Source: Azospirillum brasilense
GTDB taxonomy: Bacteria; Pseudomonadota; Alphaproteobacteria; Azospirillales; Azospirillaceae
DNA length: 64,000 bases
Direction of reading: 5' to 3'
Assembly: GCF_022023855.1 (NCBI RefSeq)
Contig: NZ_CP059450.1
Coordinates: 744,001-808,000 of the forward strand
Under the pieces are notes generated by a model, which saw nothing but the letters and a program-made list of their open reading frames with translations, did no database searches and was not told the DNA's origin. The translations under genes were made by a program, and so were the position numbers. The first letter of the stretch is position 1. Every line of letters starts with the position of its first letter. Positions 7,547 through 17,400 of this stretch are shown piece after piece.

Positions 7547-8932
7547 ATGGCCATCCTGCCCGCCCCCGCCCGCCGTCTTGCCGCCTCCGCCGCCATGAGC
7601 CTGCTCATGGCGCTGGCGGCGTTCACCGTGGCGGTGGGAGGCGCCGGCACCCCGGCGATGGCGCAGCAGCAGCCGCAGCCCGACCAGGCGCCGGCCAACC
7701 GCCTGTTCGTCCAGGCGATGCAGATGATCCGGCAGGCGGACAACACCTACGACATCGCCGAGGAGAGCCGCTTCCTGAAGGAGGCGGACCGGCTGCTGAA
7801 CGAAATCGTCGTCAAGTATCCGGACAGCACGCTGGCCGTCCAGCTCGTCACCAACCAGTTTGTCGGCGACTTCGACTTCTTCGAGTTCCGCTCGCGCATC
7901 CGCTCGCTGGTCTGCAACGAGCCGATGACATCGCTGTGCTTCCTGCACCGGGTGGCGGAAATGCTGCCCCCGGTGGAGACGCCGATCACCGCCGCCCGTT
8001 GGGACTGGCTGTCGCTGGCCGTTGCCTACAACACCATCGGCGACACCGCGCGGGCGAAGGAGATCATCGCCCCCTTCGTCAGCGCGGTGCGCCGCGGAGC
8101 CGCGGCCGACGGGGCCGGGCAGGATCTGTTCGTCGCCCGCGCGCTCGCCCTGATGGGGCAGAACCAGCTCGCGCTCGACATCACCCGGCAGATCCCGGAA
8201 TGCTCGACCCGCATCTACAACCTCGCCGACATCGCCAAGGCGGCGGCGTGGCGCGGCGACATGGCGCTGGCCGGGCAGCTCGCCGAGGAGGCCAAGGCCT
8301 ACGCCACCGCCCGCAACTGCAGCTGGGAGCTGGGTCTGGTCGCCCAGACGCTGCTGCGCGCCGGCAAGGAGGGCGCGGCCCGCACCCTGTTCCTGAACAC
8401 CGTGGAGACGCAGTTCTCCAAGTTCCGTGAGACCAAGACCGACTGCTGCCCGCCGGAGCTGGCGGTCGCCGCGTCCGAGCTGGGCGACACCAATCTGGCG
8501 CTGGGCCTGCTGCGCACCGTGCAGGACGAGAATCCCTGGACGATCCCGGCGGTGCTGGGCCGCATCGCCCGCCGTTCCGACGCCTCGGTGGCGCTGTCCT
8601 ACGCCGAGCAGGTGCAGGACCTCGACATCCGCGGCGAGGCTCTGGCCGAGCTGATCGAGGCGGCGCTGAAGCGCGGCGACCCGACCAGCGCCAACGAGCT
8701 GATGAAGCGGCTGACCCGTCTGGTGGACGATTCCGCCGGCCGCCGGCCCGGCCTGCTCGCCCAGAAGGCCAAGGCGGAGAAGGTGATGTACGGCGACGAC
8801 CGCTGGCGCAAGAGCTTCCAGGGCTCGCTCAACGCCGCGGACCGGGCGAGCAACTTCGTCCGGCGCGACATCGGCGCACCGCTGCTCGCCGCTCTGGTGC
8901 GGATCGAGACCGGCCTGCCGATGCTCGACTGA
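7547..8932 (+). CDS. Secreted helical-repeat protein of unknown function
   Basis: A 461-residue protein with a signal peptide (residues about 1-39, ending TPAMAQ). A Gln/Pro-rich linker and a long alpha-helical solenoid follow, with TPR/Sel1-like helix pairs (for example AVAYNTIGDTARAKEIIAPF, LVAQTLLRAGKEGAARTLFL). The pair CC within KTDCCPPE is notable for a periplasmic protein. It starts 23 bases after the BON lipoprotein and is probably in the same transcript with it and the amidase. I do not recognise a named family. A role in periplasmic assembly is only an inference from repeats and neighbours. Confidence 0.75.
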   Translation: MAILPAPARRLAASAAMSLLMALAAFTVAVGGAGTPAMAQQQPQPDQAPANRLFVQAMQMIRQADNTYDIAEESRFLKEADRLLNEIVVKYPDSTLAVQLVTNQFVGDFDFFEFRSRIRSLVCNEPMTSLCFLHRVAEMLPPVETPITAARWDWLSLAVAYNTIGDTARAKEIIAPFVSAVRRGAAADGAGQDLFVARALALMGQNQLALDITRQIPECSTRIYNLADIAKAAAWRGDMALAGQLAEEAKAYATARNCSWELGLVAQTLLRAGKEGAARTLFLNTVETQFSKFRETKTDCCPPELAVAASELGDTNLALGLLRTVQDENPWTIPAVLGRIARRSDASVALSYAEQVQDLDIRGEALAELIEAALKRGDPTSANELMKRLTRLVDDSAGRRPGLLAQKAKAEKVMYGDDRWRKSFQGSLNAADRASNFVRRDIGAPLLAALVRIETGLPMLD

Positions 8933-8950
8933 GCCTAGCTAGCGGCCTCG

Positions 8951-10240
8951 TCAGGGCCGCGCCGCCAGCACCACCAGCCCGGCCACCGGCGCGCCGCTCT
9001 CGTGGCGCAGGGTGTCCGGAGCGAGGCGCAGGACGGTCAGCCCCGCGGTGCTCAGAGCGTCCCGCACATGGCCCTCCGTATGGGCGTAGCGGCCGTGCGG
9101 GCTGACCCGCCAGGGCGCCCCGCCCTCCTCCAGCCGCTCCACCGTGAAGGCCACCCACCCACCGGGACGCAGCGCCGCGGCGGCCCGCACCAGCACCCCA
9201 TCCAGCGCGCCGAAGTAGCACAGCACATCGGCGGCCACGATCAGATCGAAGGCCGCCGGGCGCTCCGCCAGGAAAGCGCCGAGTTCCGCCTCCTCCAATG
9301 CGTCGTACAGGCCGCGGGCGGCGGCGCGCTCCAGCATGCCCGGCGACAGGTCCACCCCGACCAGACGGCGGGCCGGGCCGCGCAGGAAGGGGCCGCACAG
9401 GCCGGTGCCGCAACCGGCGTCCAGCACGTCCAGCGTCCCGTCCGCCGCGATCCCGGCGTCGGCCTGCGCCTCGGCGAGCAGCGTCGGGGCGCGGTAGCCC
9501 AGCTCACCCAGCAGCTTGTCGTCGAACTCACCGGCGAACAGGTCGAACATCTGCCGGACATAGGCGTCGGACGCCCGTTCGCCGGCGTCCAGGCCGGCGA
9601 TGGCGGCGCCGATGTGGCGGGCCACCGGATGGTCGGGATGATCGCGCAGCCACAGCCGGGCGAACCACGCCGCCTCCTCGTGCCGTCCCTCCTCGTGAAG
9701 CAGGTAGAGGGCGCCGGACAGGTTGTCGTGCGCCTCGTCCCAGGCGGGCCGCAGCGCCAGCGCACGGCGGTAGGCGGTGGCGGACTCGGTCAGCCGGTCG
9801 CCGTCGCGCAGCAGGTTGGCGAGGTTGTTGAAGGCTTCCGCATAGGCCGGTTCCTCGACCAGCGCCCGACGGAAATGCCGTTCCGCCGGCGCCGTATCGC
9901 CCGCCGCCTTCAGGGCCGAGGCCAGATTGTAATGGACCAGCGGATGGTCGAGACCGCAGGCCAGCGCCTCGCGGTAGGCGGCCACTGCCTCCTCCGCGCG
10001 GTCCAGGGCGCGCAGGACATTGCCCAGATTGTTGTGCGCCTCCGCGAAGCGCGGGTTCAGCGCCAGCGTGCGGCGGTAGGCGGCCTCCGCCTCCGCGGCC
10101 AGCCCGTCCGAGGCCAGGGCGTTGGCCTCCGCATAGAGGCGCATCGCCTGAGCGGCCAAACCACCCAGCCTCCCCACGCCACGGGCGAGCAGGCCCGGAC
10201 GCGGCGACGGGGAACGGGGTGGATCGCTCGGCTCGGACAC
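8951..10240 (-). CDS. TPR protein with C-terminal SAM-dependent methyltransferase
   Basis: A 429-residue protein starting at a GTG (10240) with AGGAG eight bases upstream. Residues about 30-210 are TPR repeats (AYRRTLALNPRFAEAHNNLGN and relatives). Residues about 265-429 are a class I methyltransferase with the SAM motif LDAGCGTGLCGPF and acidic GVDLSPGML. The fusion suggests the TPR part docks a protein or glycan substrate for methylation. Flagellin or its glycan is the likely target given the island that starts here; this is inference. It is divergent from the TPR-glycosyltransferase gene at 10393. Confidence 0.85.
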   Translation of the reverse strand: MSEPSDPPRSPSPRPGLLARGVGRLGGLAAQAMRLYAEANALASDGLAAEAEAAYRRTLALNPRFAEAHNNLGNVLRALDRAEEAVAAYREALACGLDHPLVHYNLASALKAAGDTAPAERHFRRALVEEPAYAEAFNNLANLLRDGDRLTESATAYRRALALRPAWDEAHDNLSGALYLLHEEGRHEEAAWFARLWLRDHPDHPVARHIGAAIAGLDAGERASDAYVRQMFDLFAGEFDDKLLGELGYRAPTLLAEAQADAGIAADGTLDVLDAGCGTGLCGPFLRGPARRLVGVDLSPGMLERAAARGLYDALEEAELGAFLAERPAAFDLIVAADVLCYFGALDGVLVRAAAALRPGGWVAFTVERLEEGGAPWRVSPHGRYAHTEGHVRDALSTAGLTVLRLAPDTLRHESGAPVAGLVVLAARP

Positions 10241-10312
10241 GGAACGGCTCCTGAATGGGGCATGGACTAACAGCATCTTTACCGGGAACCGGTGAACATG
10301 GCACTCCCTTCC

Positions 10313-10340
10313 GGCAACAGACCGGCGGCAACAGACCGGC
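10313..10340. repeat. 14-base tandem direct repeat in a divergent promoter region
   Basis: GGCAACAGACCGGC occurs twice in a row (10313-10326 and 10327-10340), between the divergent TPR-methyltransferase and TPR-glycosyltransferase genes. It may be a regulator site or a replication slip. Confidence 0.6.
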
Positions 10341-10392
10341 GGAAGGCCCCGCAACCCGGGGCCGGATCGGGCAGACGGAAAAGGCGAACCTC

Positions 10393-13300
10393 ATGAATCA
10401 GCCCCCAGACCAGGCTTCGCCGACGACGCCCGAAGACGTCGCCGCCCGGCTCGGCCGCGCCGTCGCCCACCATCGGGCGGGACGGCTGGCCGACGCGGAG
10501 CGCGACTACCGCACCGTCCTGGCCGCCGACCCGCGCCACCCCGACGCGCTGCACCTGCTGGGTGTGCTGGCGCTCCAGGCCGGGCATCCCGGCCCCGCCG
10601 TCGAGCTGATCGAGGAGGCGATCCGGCAGACCGGCGGCGTCGCCGACTACCACGACAATCTGGGAAGCGCGTTCGCCGCGCTGAACCGCCACGCCGACGC
10701 GGCGGAGGCGCATCGCATGGCCGCCACGCTGAATCCCCTGTCGGCGCAGCCGCGCCACAATCTGGGCAACGCCTTCCAGGCGCAAGCGCTGCCGGGATTG
10801 GCGGCGCTGGCCTTCACCGCGGCGGTGGAGCTAGAGCCGGGCTACGCCAAGGCCTGGTACAACCTCGGCAACGCGCTGCGCGCCCAGAACCGCCTTGCCG
10901 ACGCCCTGCGGGCCTTCGCCCGCGCGGCGGTGCTGGCCCCTGCGATGGTCGAGGCCCACACCAACCTCAGCGACGCTTTGAGCGCCGCCGGGCGGCTGGA
11001 CGAGGCGCTGGCCCAAGCCCGCGCCGCGCTGCGGCTGCGGCCCGACGACCCGAAGGCCCACCACAATCTCGGCACAGCCCTGCAACGCAAGGGCGCCTAC
11101 GAGGGCGCAGAGATCGCCTACCGCGAGGCGCTGAAGCGCGCGCCCGACAACCCGGTGACGCTGAACGATCTGGGCAGCGTTCTTCTGAAGCTGGGGCGCC
11201 CGGCCCAGGCCGAGCAGTGCTTCCGCAAGGTGCTCAACCGAAACCCCCACGCCGTCGAAGCCATCCACAACCTCGGCAACGCGCTTCGGGCGCAGGGGCA
11301 GTTCACCAAGGCGGAAGCCTGCTACGAGGAGGCGCTGGCCCACGATCCGGACCTTGCCAGCGCCAGCGACAACCTCGCCGTCATCGCCCTTCTGCACGGA
11401 CGGCTGGAGCGCGGCTGGGAGGGCTACGAACGACGCTTCGCCGCCGGCCGGGTCCTTCCCGACCGGCGGATCGACGCACCGCGGTGGCGCGGCGAGGGGC
11501 TGCGCCGGCGCCGACTGCTGATCTGGCGGGAACAGGGGATCGGGGACGAGATCCTGTTCGCCTCCTGCTATGGCGATGTGATCGCCTGGGGCGGCGGGCC
11601 GGTGACCATCGAGACCGACCCGCGGCTGGTCGGCCTGTTCGCCCGGTCCTTCCCACGCGCGACGGTGCGGGCGGAGACGCTGGATTCCGAAGGGCGGGAA
11701 ACCATGGTTCCCCCCGACGTCGACCTTCAGGTGCCGGCGGCCAGCCTGCCCGGCCTGTTGCGGGGAACGCTCGCCTCGTTCGACCAGTTCACACCCTGGC
11801 TGAAGCCCGATCCGGCCCGCACCGCCCTGTGGCGGGGCCGGCTGGATGCCCTGGGGCCGGGTCTAAAGATCGGAATCGGATGGCGCAGCCAGTTGGCGAC
11901 GCCCGAGCACAAGGGCGCCTACACCACGCTGGACCAGTGGGCGCCGCTGTTCGCCCTGCCGGGAATGGTGTTCGTCAATCTGCAGTATGACGACTGCGCG
12001 GCGGAGATCGCGGCGGCGGAGGCGCGCTTCGGCGTGACCATCCACCGTTGGGACGATCTGGACCTGAGAGACGATTTCGAAGCGGCGGCGGCCCTGACCG
12101 CCAATCTGGATCTCGTCATCACCCCGGCGATGGCGGCGGGCGAGCTGGCCGGCGCCCTGGGCGTGCCGGTGTGGCGCTTCGGACACCGCGACTGGACGCA
12201 GCTCGGCACCGGCGTCCGCCCCTGGTTCCCGACGATGCGCCTGTTCCAGCCACGTCCGGGCGAAACCTTTGACGAGGTGCTGGCGGGCATGGCGCGCGGC
12301 CTTGCCACGATGCTGCCCGCTCCGGCCCCTGTTCCCGATCGCGTAGACATTCCCCGCTCGCCGCCGCCGCCCGTCGCCGATCCGGAAGCCTTGCTGAACC
12401 ACGCCATCGCCCTGCACCGGGCGGGGCGGCTGGACGACGCCATGGCGGCCTATCGCGCGGTCCTCGATCTGGCGCCACGGCACGGCGACGCCCTCCATCT
12501 TCTCGGCCTGACCCAGCATCAGGCCGGCCGGCACGCGGAGGCGGAGCGCAACATCGCGGCGGCGCTTCGGACCGATCCGGATTTCCCCACCGCCTGGAAC
12601 CATCTGGGCCTCGTCCGGCAGTCGCTGGACCTCCCGGACCAAGCCCTCGCCTGTTTCCGCCGGGCGATCGCGCTGCGCCCGGACTTCCCCGAGGCGATGA
12701 CCCACATGGGGTTGAGCATGAACGGGCCGGAGCGGCTGGCCGAGGCCAAGCGCTGGCACCGCCGGTCCATCCGTCTCGCACCGGCCAATCCGGCGGCCCA
12801 CACCAACCTGGGCTTCGCCTGCGAGGTGGAAGGACGCTTCGACGACGCCGCAGCCCATTACCGGCGCGCGCTGACCCTGCGGCCGGACTCCGCCGACACC
12901 CTGAACAACCTGGGCACCCTCGCCAAGATGGCGGACCGGCCAGCCCTCTGCCGGCATTTCCTCGACCGTGCCCTGCGGGTGGCCCCCGGGCTGGCACTGG
13001 CCGCCTGGAACGTCGGGCTGCTGGCCCTGGCGGAGGGCGACCTCGTCACCGGCTGGGCCGGCTACGGGCGGCGTTTCTCCGCCCGCCAGCTTCAACGGGC
13101 GCGCCGCATCGCGCTGCCGGTCTGGAATGGGGAGCCTTTGCACGGGCGCCGCCTGCTGGTCTGGCCGGAACAGGGGCTGGGCGACGAGATCCTCTTCGCC
13201 TCCGTCTTCGGCGACCTGAAGGACAGCGGCGGAACCGTGGTCCTGGAATGCGATGCGCGTATGGTGTCCCTCTACGCCCGCGCCTTCCCCTGGGCGGTCG

Positions 13301-13977
13301 TGCGGGCGGAGTCCCTAACCGCCGATGGGCGGGAGCGGTTCGACCCGCCGGACTGCGACCTGCAGATCGCCGCCGGTTCCCTGCCCGCCATCCGGCGGGA
13401 CCGGCTGGAACGCTTTCCGGCCCGCCCGTCCTTCCTGTCCCCCGATCCGGAGCGGGCTGCCCTCTGGCGGGAGCGGGTGGAGGCGCTCGGCCCCGGCCTG
13501 AAGGTGGGCATCAGTTGGCGCAGCCAGATCATCACGGCGCATCGCGAAGGTGCCTACACCCGCATCACCGACTGGCTGCCGCTGCTGGAGGTGCCGGGTG
13601 TCGGCGTCGTCAACCTGCAGTACGGCGACTGCGCCGCCGAACTGGCCTCCATCGAGCCCGACGGTGCGCGGCGTGTCCATCGCTGGGAGGACTTGGACCT
13701 CAAGAACGACCTGGAGGGGGTGGCGGCCCTGATGGCGGCGCTCGACCTCGTCATCCTGCCCGCCACCGCCGCCGGAGAACTGGCGGGTGCCCTGGGGGTA
13801 CCGGTCTGGCGGCTGGGTGGCCGGGACTGGACCTGGATGGGCAGCGGCGCGCGGCCCTGGTTTCCCACCCAAAGGCTGATCGCCCCTCTCCCTGGCGAGA
13901 CCTCCGCCGATATGATCCGCCGAATTGCCCGGATGCTGACCCGGATGGTGCCGAGTCTTATCCCTAATAGGTTATGA
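10393..13977 (+). CDS. Two-module TPR-glycosyltransferase
   Basis: A 1194-residue protein made of a duplicated unit. Each unit is a run of TPR repeats followed by a GT-B-like domain related to heptosyltransferase/TPR-GT families. Module 1: TPRs about 20-340, then GT with WREQGIGDEILFASCYGD, GLKIGIGWRSQ, NLQYDDCAAEI and GVPVWRFGHRDWTQLGTG. Module 2: TPRs about 660-880, then GT with WPEQGLGDEILFASVFGD, GLKVGISWRSQ, NLQYGDCAAEL and GVPVWRLGGRDWTWMGSG. No signal peptide. The likely role is sugar transfer to flagellin or to a glycan in the cytoplasm. The ATG at 10393 is the first start that leads straight into the TPR region; the frame is open further upstream. Confidence 0.85.
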   Translation: MNQPPDQASPTTPEDVAARLGRAVAHHRAGRLADAERDYRTVLAADPRHPDALHLLGVLALQAGHPGPAVELIEEAIRQTGGVADYHDNLGSAFAALNRHADAAEAHRMAATLNPLSAQPRHNLGNAFQAQALPGLAALAFTAAVELEPGYAKAWYNLGNALRAQNRLADALRAFARAAVLAPAMVEAHTNLSDALSAAGRLDEALAQARAALRLRPDDPKAHHNLGTALQRKGAYEGAEIAYREALKRAPDNPVTLNDLGSVLLKLGRPAQAEQCFRKVLNRNPHAVEAIHNLGNALRAQGQFTKAEACYEEALAHDPDLASASDNLAVIALLHGRLERGWEGYERRFAAGRVLPDRRIDAPRWRGEGLRRRRLLIWREQGIGDEILFASCYGDVIAWGGGPVTIETDPRLVGLFARSFPRATVRAETLDSEGRETMVPPDVDLQVPAASLPGLLRGTLASFDQFTPWLKPDPARTALWRGRLDALGPGLKIGIGWRSQLATPEHKGAYTTLDQWAPLFALPGMVFVNLQYDDCAAEIAAAEARFGVTIHRWDDLDLRDDFEAAAALTANLDLVITPAMAAGELAGALGVPVWRFGHRDWTQLGTGVRPWFPTMRLFQPRPGETFDEVLAGMARGLATMLPAPAPVPDRVDIPRSPPPPVADPEALLNHAIALHRAGRLDDAMAAYRAVLDLAPRHGDALHLLGLTQHQAGRHAEAERNIAAALRTDPDFPTAWNHLGLVRQSLDLPDQALACFRRAIALRPDFPEAMTHMGLSMNGPERLAEAKRWHRRSIRLAPANPAAHTNLGFACEVEGRFDDAAAHYRRALTLRPDSADTLNNLGTLAKMADRPALCRHFLDRALRVAPGLALAAWNVGLLALAEGDLVTGWAGYGRRFSARQLQRARRIALPVWNGEPLHGRRLLVWPEQGLGDEILFASVFGDLKDSGGTVVLECDARMVSLYARAFPWAVVRAESLTADGRERFDPPDCDLQIAAGSLPAIRRDRLERFPARPSFLSPDPERAALWRERVEALGPGLKVGISWRSQIITAHREGAYTRITDWLPLLEVPGVGVVNLQYGDCAAELASIEPDGARRVHRWEDLDLKNDLEGVAALMAALDLVILPATAAGELAGALGVPVWRLGGRDWTWMGSGARPWFPTQRLIAPLPGETSADMIRRIARMLTRMVPSLIPNRL

Positions 13978-14003
13978 CTTGGTAAGAAAACTCAATCTTT
14001 CGG

Positions 14004-14009
14004 TATAAT
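14004..14009 (+). promoter_or_regulatory. Possible sigma-70-like -10 box
   Basis: A perfect TATAAT, rare in this GC-rich window, lies in the gap before the DUF465 gene, with TTGGTA 19 bases upstream. The leader would be about 190 bases long. It includes an inverted repeat CCTGCC-N6-GGCAGG near 14156-14173. Confidence 0.3.
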
Positions 14010-14202
14010 CCCGCAACGAATGGCAAGAGGCAGTCCTATGCGGCGGATTGTCCTACTCCCCATCGTAAGGGGCGGTCACTCCCCGTCTTTGGAGTACTAG
14101 GACAAAAGTTTGGGGTTGTTTGGCGGCACGGATGGGTGAACACTATGGTTTCCGGCCTGCCGGACTTGGCAGGAGCCGGTTCGATCTGACGGAGAGCAGC
14201 CC

Positions 14203-14385
14203 ATGCACACTGATGCTCGCCTATCTTCCTTGCAGGAAAAGCACCTGCGTCTCGACCGCGCCATCCTCGACGAGGAGAAGCGTTCGTGGCCTGACGATAG
14301 TGCCATCAAGCGGATGAAGCTTGAGAAGCTCCACCTCAAGGAAGAAATTGATCGCTTGGCCAGAACCAGTCACAGGGTGAATTAA
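14203..14385 (+). CDS. DUF465 (YdcH-like) small protein
   Basis: A 60-residue highly charged helical protein. MHTDARLSSLQEKHLRLDRA and MKLEKLHLKEEIDRL match the DUF465 pattern of short helical-hairpin proteins found across alphaproteobacteria; their function is not known. GGAGAG upstream of the ATG serves as ribosome site. A clear terminator follows, so this is a monocistronic gene lodged between two giant TPR-glycosyltransferase genes. Confidence 0.8.
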   Translation: MHTDARLSSLQEKHLRLDRAILDEEKRSWPDDSAIKRMKLEKLHLKEEIDRLARTSHRVN

Positions 14386-14414
14386 CACCCTTCCGGATCG
14401 ATCCGATTCGAAAA

Positions 14415-14452
14415 GTCGGGAGCGGCGGACGGTTCGCTCCCGGCTTTCTTTA
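14415..14452 (+). terminator. Rho-independent terminator after the DUF465 gene
   Basis: A 10-base-pair stem (14415-14424 with 14435-14444; core CGGGAGCG/CGCTCCCG, one G-U pair) with a 10-base loop, followed by TTTCTTTAT. Confidence 0.8.
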
Positions 14453-14468
14453 TCAAATGTCCGCGATA

Positions 14469-17400
14469 TCAAGTGTCCGCGCTGTTGCGCCTGGGCGCAG
14501 CGCGAAGCTCTGCCAAACGGCGTGCGATCATCGGCAAGGCGCCGGACGCCGGCTGTCCCGGCGGTGCGGTGATCAGCGCCATGCTCGGGAACCAGGGCCG
14601 CGCCCCGGTGCCGAGCGCCGTCCAATCTCCCTGCGGCCCGAACCGCCAGACCGGTACCCCCAGCCCCCCCGCCAGTTCCCCCACCGAACTTGCCGGCGTG
14701 ATGACCAGGTCGAGCGCCGTCATCAAAGCCGCCACGCTGTCCAGGTCGTCCTTCAGATCGAGATCGCCCCAGCGGTGGATGGTCACCCCGAACCGGCGCT
14801 CCGCCTCGGCGATCTCGGCGGCGCAGTCGCCGTATTGCAGAGTGACGAAGACCGCCCCCGGCAGCGCGAACACCGGCCCCCACGCGTCCAGCGGGGCATA
14901 GGCTCCGCGGCGCTCCGCCGTCATCAGCCCGCTGCGCCACGCGATTCCCACCTTCAGGCCGGGGCCGAGCGCGCCCACCCGTTCCCGCCATTGGGCGGCC
15001 CGCTCGGGGTCGGCGGTCAGGAAGGACGGACACCATGGAAAGCGGTCGAAGCGGGGCCGCAGCCAGCGCGGCAACGATCCCATGGCGACATGGCGGTTGA
15101 TTCCGGCGCAGGGCGCCTCGGGGTCCGCTGGGGCCGGTCGCCACTCCGCGCGGGGAAAGGACCGCGCGAACAGCGGCACCAGCCGCCGGTCACACTCCAC
15201 CACCACGGCGGCGGCCCGCGCGATCAAGTCGTCCAAGCAGCCGGCGAACAGGATCTCGTCACCGATCCCCTGCTCCGCCCAGACCAGAAGGCGCAGGCCG
15301 GCGGGGTCCTCCCCCTCCCAGGCCGGGACGGCGACGGCACGGGCGGCACCGGACAGCTCACGGGCACGGAAGCGCGCGTCATAGCCGGCCCAGCCCGCTT
15401 CCAGTCTGCCACGGGCAAGATCCAACAGGCCGAGGTTGAAGGCCGCCGCCGGGTGCCCCGGTTCCACCCCAAGGGCGCGGCGGCACCAGCGCTCCGCCGC
15501 TGCGGTCTCGCCCCGGTCGCGCAACAGCCGCCCCAGATTGGCCAACGAGTCCCCTTGCGCCGGCGCCAGGGCGAGCGCGCGGACCAGGGTCCGCCAAGCC
15601 TCGTCCGGCCGTCCCGCCCGGCGGAGCGCCACCCCAAGGTTCAGCCAGCCGTCCTCGCGTTCCGGGGCCAGGCGCAGGGCGTGGCGATGGCGCTCCTCGG
15701 CCGCCTCCAACGCGCCAAGCCGGGTCAGCACCGCGCCCCAGTTGTCGTGCGCCTCCGCCAGCGCGGGGTCGGCCAAGGTCGCCCGCCGGTGGGCCTGCGC
15801 CGCGGCGCGCAAATCATGCACCGCCTCCAGCGCGTTGCCCAGGTTGGTCAGTGCCGCCGCGGCGCCCGGTTGCAGGGCGAGCGCCAGCCGGAACCGGCGC
15901 ACCGCCTCCGGCGCACGGCCGAGCGCCATCAGCACGGTTCCAAGGCTCGACTGGGCGGCCGCGTAGGCGGGCAGCGCGTCCAGGGCACGGGCGATGCGCC
16001 CTGCCCCCGCGACAGAGTCGCCGGACTGGTGCGCCAGCAATCCCGACAGGTGGAGCGCGACCGGGTGGTCCGCGCGCGCCGTCAGCACACGTTCGTACAG
16101 CGGAGCCGCCTCGGCCAGCCGCCCGTCCCGATGATGGGCGGCGGCGGCTTCCAGCAGGAGCTCCGGGTCAATCGCGACATTCCCGGGCGGCGGTTCGTCG
16201 TGCATCGGCATGAGCCGGCGCAGCGTGATTGCCATCCGGCCCATGACGGCATCCAGCCCTTCGCCTGGGCGCGGCTGGAAGAGTCGCAGCGACGGGAACC
16301 AGGGACGGACGCTGGTGCCGAGCTGCGTCCAGTCGCGGTGCCCGAACCGCCACACCGGCACACCCAGGGCGCCGGCCAGCTCGCCGGAGGAGACGGCGGG
16401 CGTGAGGACGAGATCCAGATTGGCGGTCAGGGCCGCGGCACCCTCGAAATCATCCTTGAGATTCAGATCGTCCCAGCGGTGGATGGTCACGCCGAAGCGC
16501 GCCTCCGCCGCCGCGATCTCCGCCGCGCAATCCCCGTACTGCAGATTGACAAAGACCACGCCCGGCAGGGCGAACAGCGGCGCCAAGGCGTCGAGCGTGA
16601 CGTAGGCGGCCCGCCGCTCCCCGTCCATGATCTGGCTGCGCCACGCGATGCCGACCTTCAGTCCCGGCCCCAGAGCGGCCAGCCGATCCCGCCAGCGGTC
16701 CAGGCGTCCGGGCTCAGGCACCAGCCAGGGCTGGGCCGGGAACCGCTTCCAGTCGGACCGCAGCAACCGCGGCAACGACGCGGCGGCGACCTGCACGTCC
16801 ACGTCGCGCGGCTCCACGGTCGGCGGGCGGACCGTCGCTCCGGGGAGGGAGCGCGCGAAGAGCGACACCAGACGGCGGTCGCATTCGACCACCAGATGCC
16901 CGGCGCGGCGCAGCAGATCGGGATAGCAGGAGGCGAAGAGAATCTCGTCGCCCACCCCCTGCTCCCGCCAGACCAGCAGGCGAGCGGAGGCGATGTTCTC
17001 GCCGCGCCAGGGCCGCGCGGCGAAGCGTCGCTTCTGGTCGCGGAACTGGGGAGTGTCGAAGCGCCAGTCATGCTCCGCCCATCCGGGGCGAAGCTCTCCC
17101 TGCTCCAGAAGCAGAAGCGACAGGTTGTAATGAGCGGTCGGCAGCGCCGGATTGATCCGGATGGCTTGGCGGTAGGCGGCGATGGCCTCGGCCGGGCGCT
17201 GCCGCCGCGCCCAGTGCATGGCGAGATTCGCCTGGGCCTCCGCCATCTCCGGCGCGCGGTCGACCGCCCGGCCGTGGCAGGCGAACGCCTCCTCGACGCG
17301 CCCCAACCGGTCGAGCGCACTGCCCCTGTGGCTCCAGGCGATGGCGGCGTCCGGTGCGGTCACGGTGGCGCGACGCAGCAGCCGCTCCGCCTCGGCGGGC